Of a stretch of 12,136 bases of DNA, positions 8,074 through 12,136 are shown one piece after another. Position 1 is the first letter of the stretch; every line of letters begins with the position of its first letter. The translations under genes and the position numbers were made by a program. The stretch comes from Tieghemiomyces parasiticus (taxonomy: Eukaryota; Kickxellomycota; Dimargaritomycetes; Dimargaritales; Dimargaritaceae), in the NCBI GenBank assembly GCA_027575765.1, contig JANBPT010001225.1, forward strand, positions 1 to 12,136, read 5' to 3'. A model generated the notes under the pieces. The model worked only from the letters and a program-made list of their open reading frames with translations. It did not search any database and was not told the origin of the DNA.

Positions 8074-9282
8074 TCAAAGCAGGGGTACGTTCTGCTCCAT
8101 AGTGGTGATGTTAAAGTCGCTCCGCGGGTCCATCCTGAGGAAATCACGGGTGCAAGCGAGGCCCTGCGGGTTGATACTCCGCTTGGGGTCGCAGTTACAG
8201 TTCTGGAGGTTGAAGGTGAGCCCGGTGGGGCAGTTTTCGTAGACCGAGTGGCGGTAGCCAATATCCTCAAAGAAGTGGATCTCGTCCTTACGCAGAAACA
8301 TGGCGGCCGCCAGCGAGTGGACGGGGGCGTCGCCCCAGCGCTCGTAAAAGAAGCCGCCGGCCTGGTCCAGGTGGTCAAAGTAGGCCTGGTACCGCTCGGA
8401 GCGCAGCAGATTCAGGTTGGCAATCTCAAAGTTGGACCAAAAGTGACACATGTTGTAGTCGCCGGTGGCCTTTTCCACCACCCACTCCAGGGTGTTGGGG
8501 TGCGACACGTACTCCGGGTGCTGGGCCATGAAATCCTTGGTGGTCTCCCAGAGCGTGGCCACCGTGGACCGGAACTCGTGCAAAGTGATCGTGAAGCCGT
8601 ACTGAAGGTCCCGCTCCTGCATGTACATGAACGGGTCGTAGTTGATGTTACACGTGAAATCCACATCGGGCTCCACACGCCAGTAGTAATCATACTGGGC
8701 GAGCAGCGGGTGGTGGAAGAAGAAGCCCGAGTTGAAGCGGCACATGTGGCGGTACGACTCGCTGGTGCCGTAGATAACGTTCTTGAGCTTCTCGCGACCC
8801 TCGGCAGCCTTGTTGAGATCGATCCACGGCGGGTAGCTCCAGTGCTCCTTGGGGATGAGGCCGTAGGATACGTTGCCGCTCACGGTCTGGCCCACGATCC
8901 GTTTAAAGTTGCTATCGAAAGGTTCGTCGTTGAGGATCACATAGGGGTAGTGATACTTATGGTTGAAACGTCTTTCGAGCTGCTTTAGGCTGCTCCGTAG
9001 ACCAAAGGCTTCGCGGTTCCGAGCCAGGATCAGGAGGACGGCGTTGGCCCGCTTGCCAGTCGTGGTCACGGCGGGGTTGGCTCCGGTGGTGTCGAGAGGG
9101 GCTGAGGCAACCTTGGCAGCATTGCTCGGCGTGACAGGCACAGCGCCATTGGCGGGCGACGGCGCGGTGCTGAGGCTCGATCGACGGGATGCATGGAAGG
9201 TGAATAGAAGGTGTAGAAGGAGAACGGTCAGGCCTAGGGCGAACACGGCCCGGTATGTCGTGCGGTTGAAGATTTTGTTCAT
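8074..9282 (-). CDS. Golgi alpha-1,2-mannosyltransferase, glycosyltransferase family 15 (KRE2/MNT1/KTR)
   Basis: By family, this enzyme transfers mannose from GDP-mannose in alpha-1,2 linkage to O- and N-linked glycans of secreted and cell-wall proteins in the Golgi lumen, using Mn2+. The 402-residue product is a type II membrane protein: a short basic cytosolic tail, one anchor helix at about residues 12-30, a Ser/Thr/Pro/Ala-rich stem to about 76, then the catalytic domain. Hallmarks are YYWRVEPDVDF at 199-209, MCHFWSNFEI at 278-287 and GGFFYERWGDAPVHS at 309-323. By comparison with yeast Kre2, Glu286 corresponds to the proposed nucleophile and His322 to the metal-binding His; this mapping is from memory. 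Cysteines at 351, 362, 364 and 377 match the Cys-rich tail of the family. Lumenal N-glycosylation sequons sit at Asn137 and Asn391. The gene has no intron, G at -3 of the ATG and a TGA stop. Which KRE2/KTR member it is cannot be told. Confidence 0.97.
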   Translation of the reverse strand: MNKIFNRTTYRAVFALGLTVLLLHLLFTFHASRRSSLSTAPSPANGAVPVTPSNAAKVASAPLDTTGANPAVTTTGKRANAVLLILARNREAFGLRSSLKQLERRFNHKYHYPYVILNDEPFDSNFKRIVGQTVSGNVSYGLIPKEHWSYPPWIDLNKAAEGREKLKNVIYGTSESYRHMCRFNSGFFFHHPLLAQYDYYWRVEPDVDFTCNINYDPFMYMQERDLQYGFTITLHEFRSTVATLWETTKDFMAQHPEYVSHPNTLEWVVEKATGDYNMCHFWSNFEIANLNLLRSERYQAYFDHLDQAGGFFYERWGDAPVHSLAAAMFLRKDEIHFFEDIGYRHSVYENCPTGLTFNLQNCNCDPKRSINPQGLACTRDFLRMDPRSDFNITTMEQNVPLL

Positions 9283-9601
9283 GACGGGAGGGGGAGGCGT
9301 ACGGCGAGGCGAAGACGTGACGACGAAGAAGCGAGGGGGCGGGGTACAGGGCTGGCCGGGGAAAGAGTGGGAAAGTCAGGGGGTACAGTGACACCTAGGC
9401 TGCTTAACAATCTTGGCGAGGATGTGGGAGGAGGCGGAGGGGGGCAATGCGACTAGGATAATCGAAACCACTGTGCCGTTATGAGGGTGCACAGATAAGA
9501 GAAAAGAATTATATCTATATATAATAATAAATGTTCGAGACGGATTCAGAAATTCCACGGCGTCCGCGGTACACCAAGTGGCCGGGATGAGTAGTAGTGG
9601 C

Positions 9602-9623
9602 GGGGGGGAGGGGGAGGCCAGGG
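9602..9623 (+). other. G-quadruplex-type motif upstream of the GT15 gene
   Basis: Seven G, an A, five G, a six-base spacer and GGG lie in a row. This satisfies the usual four-run G3+N1-7 rule if the first run is split. It lies on the + strand, the template strand for the - strand gene, between the two TATA-type motifs. Folding is predicted only from pattern. Confidence 0.5.
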
Positions 9624-9725
9624 AGCGTGGGGATAATTTGAGCGCCCACAAGGAAGGAGACAGGCCAGGTAGTTTATATACAGGTAGAAAGGACGGAGGG
9701 GGGCTGCTTTGCAGACAAGCAGAAC

Positions 9726-9746
9726 GGGGGGAGGGGAGGGACAGGG
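9726..9746 (+). other. G-quadruplex motif upstream of the GT15 gene
   Basis: Four G-runs (6, 4, 3 and 3 bases) are separated by spacers of 1, 1 and 3 bases, a textbook intramolecular G-quadruplex pattern with short loops. It lies about 445-465 nt upstream of the GT15 start codon, on the strand opposite to the coding sense. Confidence 0.6.
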
Positions 9747-9769
9747 ACCAAAAACATCGTCAGTGCAGA

Positions 9770-9785
9770 GCTTTATAGCTTTATA
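9770..9785 (+). repeat. Tandem duplication of GCTTTATA (two copies)
   Basis: Two exact, adjacent copies of an 8-base unit lie at 9770-9777 and 9778-9785, in an otherwise GC-rich area. Read on the + strand each copy contains TTTATA, a weak TATA-like match about 130-145 nt upstream of the small ORF at 9915. It may be only a slippage duplication. Confidence 0.6.
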
Positions 9786-9914
9786 TTGGGCTTGGCAAGC
9801 CGATGAGTGTGGGATAGCGGCGATGCGGGGAAATGGGGAAAGCACTTTTCAGTAGGCGCAAGGGTGTGCCGGAGAGAGTGCACGTAATGCCAGGGCAGGC
9901 AGCTATGACGCCAG

Positions 9915-10124
9915 ATGGCCCCGACCCAGGCAGGGAAGAAAAAGGATTGGCCGCGCTGGCGGCTGGCAGATCGAATTGCCGACAATGGAAAGGCCCAGTT
10001 TGAAATGAAAGTGTACCATGGATGGGTCCGCCAAACTCTACGCCTTCCCCCCACTACCCGCCCGCCCCCTTCGCCCTGTCGGAAACCAGGGATTCCCTTT
10101 GGGATCGAGGGCCGTTTCGTTTAA
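9915..10124 (+). CDS. Doubtful small ORF, 69 codons, unrecognised
   Basis: This frame begins with a true ATG and ends with TAA. Its middle part (residues about 10-45, containing DWPRWRLADRIADNG) is mixed in character rather than low-complexity, and TATA-like sequence lies upstream at 9770-9785. Against it, I recognise no family, the last third is Pro/Arg-rich as expected from C-rich non-coding DNA, no intron signals join it to anything, and an overlapping opposite frame of similar length exists. It is listed only so that the longest gene-free stretch is not left unexamined; most likely it is not a gene. Confidence 0.12.
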   Translation: MAPTQAGKKKDWPRWRLADRIADNGKAQFEMKVYHGWVRQTLRLPPTTRPPPSPCRKPGIPFGIEGRFV

Positions 10125-12072
10125 TATTCCGTCGGCCCTCGTTCCTGCGCCGCGTCTTACGCCCGCCCCACTCCCCGCTCGAGGCGATAGCGTTCTACTA
10201 GAAAGTCTTTTAAGCTGACACGCGCACATCAGCCCAGCTGCTCTTCCGGAGGGGTTCAGAGCGCATGGCGACCATAGGTCCTGCCCAGATGGAGGAGGAG
10301 GCAGGTCATGACCACCCCCTAGTGACCCAGTGCAGCCGGGCGTATTCCAAGTTACTTGCAATACTGGCAGTAGTCTAATCTATCAATGGTACGCCCCATC
10401 GTGCCAGGCATGGGGTCATAAATATCTGCGTCACACAGCTAAGCACACTGTCGTGTTGCTCAATAGAAGTATCTGACTCTACTGGCGCAGTGAGGGAATG
10501 TCCCGTGAACTATACAGGCTCTGCCCATCACCACAGACTATAGGGGAGACTCGGTTCGAGATCCAGCGACTACTACATTGTTGAAGTACCAATACAATGG
10601 AGCGGTGCCCAGCGACGTCGGCCTGAGCCGGCCCCAACTTCTTGGACAAATACCCGACTGTCCGGATAATGACAAGTCTGAGACCGGCTAGGCCTTCCCA
10701 CTGAGCGACGGAACGCGATGATTGGGTGTGATTGCCCTGCTGTCGCTCATACCCTCCCCCAAGACTGGCAGGTAGTAAAAAATGGGGGCAATCCACCCGG
10801 GGATTGGCCCGTCGGTCGACCATGGTGCTGGCCGCAAACGGGAATGATACCACTAAACCAACAGTCACCAGCTCCCATTAGGAGCCGACTTGTATGACCC
10901 GGCACCCCCTGGGTCGATTACACAAGTAGTAGGCACACTAATCTTACGAGTGGGCGGTAGCTAGGCGGTAGAGTTATGGTGGAAGAGCCGGCAGGAATAG
11001 GCTCGCGCCAAGGTCTTAGGTCAGTACCAGGAGTCACGTTGGCCGTCCATCGCCGCGTTTGGACGGCATCGTTCCGGATTATACAATACCCTTGCACTTT
11101 ATTAAATCCAATAGAACGCATTTGGATCACTTTGTAACCCTATTGTGGCCCTATATCCAGCGGTGAGGGAATTGCGAATGGGTTGTACAACCACCCCCTT
11201 CTCTCCCCCCCTACCTCGGGGCAAGTACAAATACTATGTAACATTGGCCGGTTCGCAGCGCACAGACAGGCCAAAGCTGCACAGCCCTCGATCTGGCCCC
11301 ATCAATTGGCTACCCCTGACCCCCTTGGCTACGGCCGAACCCCATACCGCCCAGTATATTTCCGGTCGGTAATAGCGGTCAAGCTCTTGTAGGTCAATCA
11401 ATTTCAGTACGACCTTGCCTTTATCTCTGAACCACCAGCCCCTCCCCCCCATCTATAGTGACACGAGTCTCAATTCTTAAGCAAGCAGGTAGAGAAGCCG
11501 TTGTTGCGTGTAGAAGGCACGCCGGTCGCCCGGTATTTTAATACCAGATGGAGGTGAAGGTGGGATTAGTCATGGGGGACTTCAGCCTTCCATAAGGCAC
11601 TGAGCTTGAAATGGTAGCGCCACAGATTACTTGTCTGCGGGCGGGTTATCTTTAGTGTGGACAGGCGAAGTCCCCCTCCCCGGATATATCCAACGATCTC
11701 CTTCTAGGCCATCCACATGTTGGTGCTAACTAATTCGCCAACCTGTTCGCCACTGGGAATCACTGAAGGGGGAGGGATTGGCCCATATCGTAGGCCAAGG
11801 GTAGCCCTTTATATTGTATATTGTCCGGCTGCATCGGATGTACCACCCCACTCCATTAATTGCTCGCGACATTACCTTGTCTGCCAACTCAGCTGCATAT
11901 CAATCATCCACTGATCCCCCAACATCCAGAACATGAAATACGACCAGGTGATTATTACTGAGTAGATGTGAAGAGGGAGGCTAGAGAGAATACTACGGGG
12001 TATAGGGATGTATGGGTGATATAAAGGATGATGTCTCTTGAGGGGGGGGGAACAAGCTGGCTCCGGGCTCGC
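10125..12072. other. Long gene-free intergenic stretch
   Basis: About 1.95 kb without a supportable gene. G+C is near 50% in the lines I sampled and all open frames are short, most beginning with non-ATG codons. Small structures seen are a 10-base palindrome GGTCATGACC at 10304-10313 next to a CCTGCC/GGCAGG stem, and C- or G-runs at 11444-11450 and 12042-12050. A tRNA-like promoter pair near 10483 and 10553 was examined and rejected. The end next to 12072 should hold the 3' UTR of the gene at the right edge. No transposon ends, long repeats or coding relics were recognised by eye. Confidence 0.6.
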
Positions 12073-12136
12073 TTAAGATTTCTCCACGGTGAGGACCTTG
12101 GCAGAGATGTCGGAGTTCGGGTCGAGGGCCATAAAC
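12073..12136 (-). CDS. 3' end of an unrecognised gene (last 20 codons), cut by the window edge
   Basis: On the - strand the last 64 bases read one partial codon, 20 sense codons and a TAA stop, ending MALDPNSDISAKVLTVEKS. Reasons to think it is coding: G+C rises sharply from the flanking ~50% sequence exactly at the stop, most codons end in C or G as in the other genes here, and the sequence is mixed and protein-like. The frame may continue beyond the window, or the exon may begin just outside it. I do not recognise the family. A nine-C run (- strand sense) lies about 23 nt past the stop, in the presumed 3' UTR. Confidence 0.5.
   Translation of the reverse strand, partial: FMALDPNSDISAKVLTVEKS

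Larger units (their letters stand above)
9283..9760 (-). promoter_or_regulatory. Probable 5' UTR and promoter region of the GT15 mannosyltransferase gene
   Basis: The first 100 nt before the ATG are strongly C/T-rich on the - strand, like a 5' UTR. Two TATA-type motifs face the gene: TATATATA at 9523-9516, about 240 nt upstream of the ATG and inside an AT-rich island (about 9508-9533), and TATATAAA at 9680-9673, about 395 nt upstream. Either could set the transcription start; the AT-rich island stands out more strongly from its GC-rich surroundings. I see no well-placed binding site that I can name. The limits are approximate. Confidence 0.4.

Noticed and set aside
8059..8988. A 309-codon open frame on the + strand opposite the mannosyltransferase gene
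   Set aside because: Antisense to clear GT15 coding sequence with no family resemblance; explained by codon bias.
9773..10054. A 93-codon Trp-rich frame on the - strand
   Set aside because: It begins with GTG, has no in-frame internal ATG, resembles no family, and overlaps the antisense small ORF; it is probably non-coding.
10274..10313. A CCTGCC/GGCAGG stem beside the palindrome GGTCATGACC, as a possible terminator or operator
   Set aside because: The stem is only 6 bp with a 14-nt loop and bulged flanks, no gene lies nearby to be controlled, and such structures are expected by chance over 12 kb.
10476..10572. A tRNA- or SINE-like internal promoter pair: TGGCGCAGTG at 10483 and GGTTCGAGATCC at 10553
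   Set aside because: The presumed acceptor arms do not pair, the T-arm stem fails, the box B has one extra base and the spacing is about 70 nt. No tRNA fold can be made, and no second copy was seen to support a SINE.

Overview
The window looks like nuclear DNA of a fungus. Three genes are recognisable. They are an F-BAR/SH3 cytokinesis-type scaffold of the Cdc15/Imp2/Hof1 (PSTPIP) family, the 'a' subunit of the vacuolar H+-ATPase (Vph1/Stv1 family), and a Golgi alpha-1,2-mannosyltransferase of family GT15 (KRE2/MNT1/KTR). GT15 enzymes are essentially a fungal family, which is the strongest taxonomic clue. Five spliceosomal introns are supported, all with the same GTAAGT donor and mostly with C-rich rather than T-rich tracts before the acceptor. 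Sampled coding lines are about 70-80% G+C, whereas distant intergenic lines are about 50%. I cannot name the species; a GC-rich, possibly early-diverging fungus is an inference.

Layout, left to right. Positions 1-2461 (+) hold the F-BAR/SH3 gene, missing only its extreme 5' end, in four visible exons. Positions 2462-3187 are the shared 3' region of two convergent genes. Positions 3188-6361 (-) hold the complete V-ATPase subunit a gene in three exons, encoding 867 residues. Its 5' flank runs to about 6830, followed by a gene-free stretch to 8073. Positions 8074-9282 (-) hold the single-exon GT15 gene (402 residues). Its 5' flank (9283 to about 9760) contains TATA-like motifs and G-quadruplex-type G-runs on the + strand. 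From about 9760 to 12072 I see no convincing gene, only one weak small ORF at 9915-10124. At the right edge, 12073-12136 (-) carries what looks like the last 20 codons of a further gene that I do not recognise.

The genes do not form a pathway cluster, as is usual for a eukaryotic chromosome. They share broad cell-biology themes: septation and actin scaffolding, acidification of vacuole/Golgi/endosome, and Golgi mannosylation of secreted and wall proteins. I see no mobile element, CRISPR array, viral insertion, tRNA or rRNA. I found no undescribed system. The most interesting leads are a possible frame-shifting cassette ('poison') exon inside the F-BAR domain intron, the C-rich 3' splice sites, the sharp drop in base composition in the long intergenic stretches, and a small GC-rich foldable element near 6950-7020.
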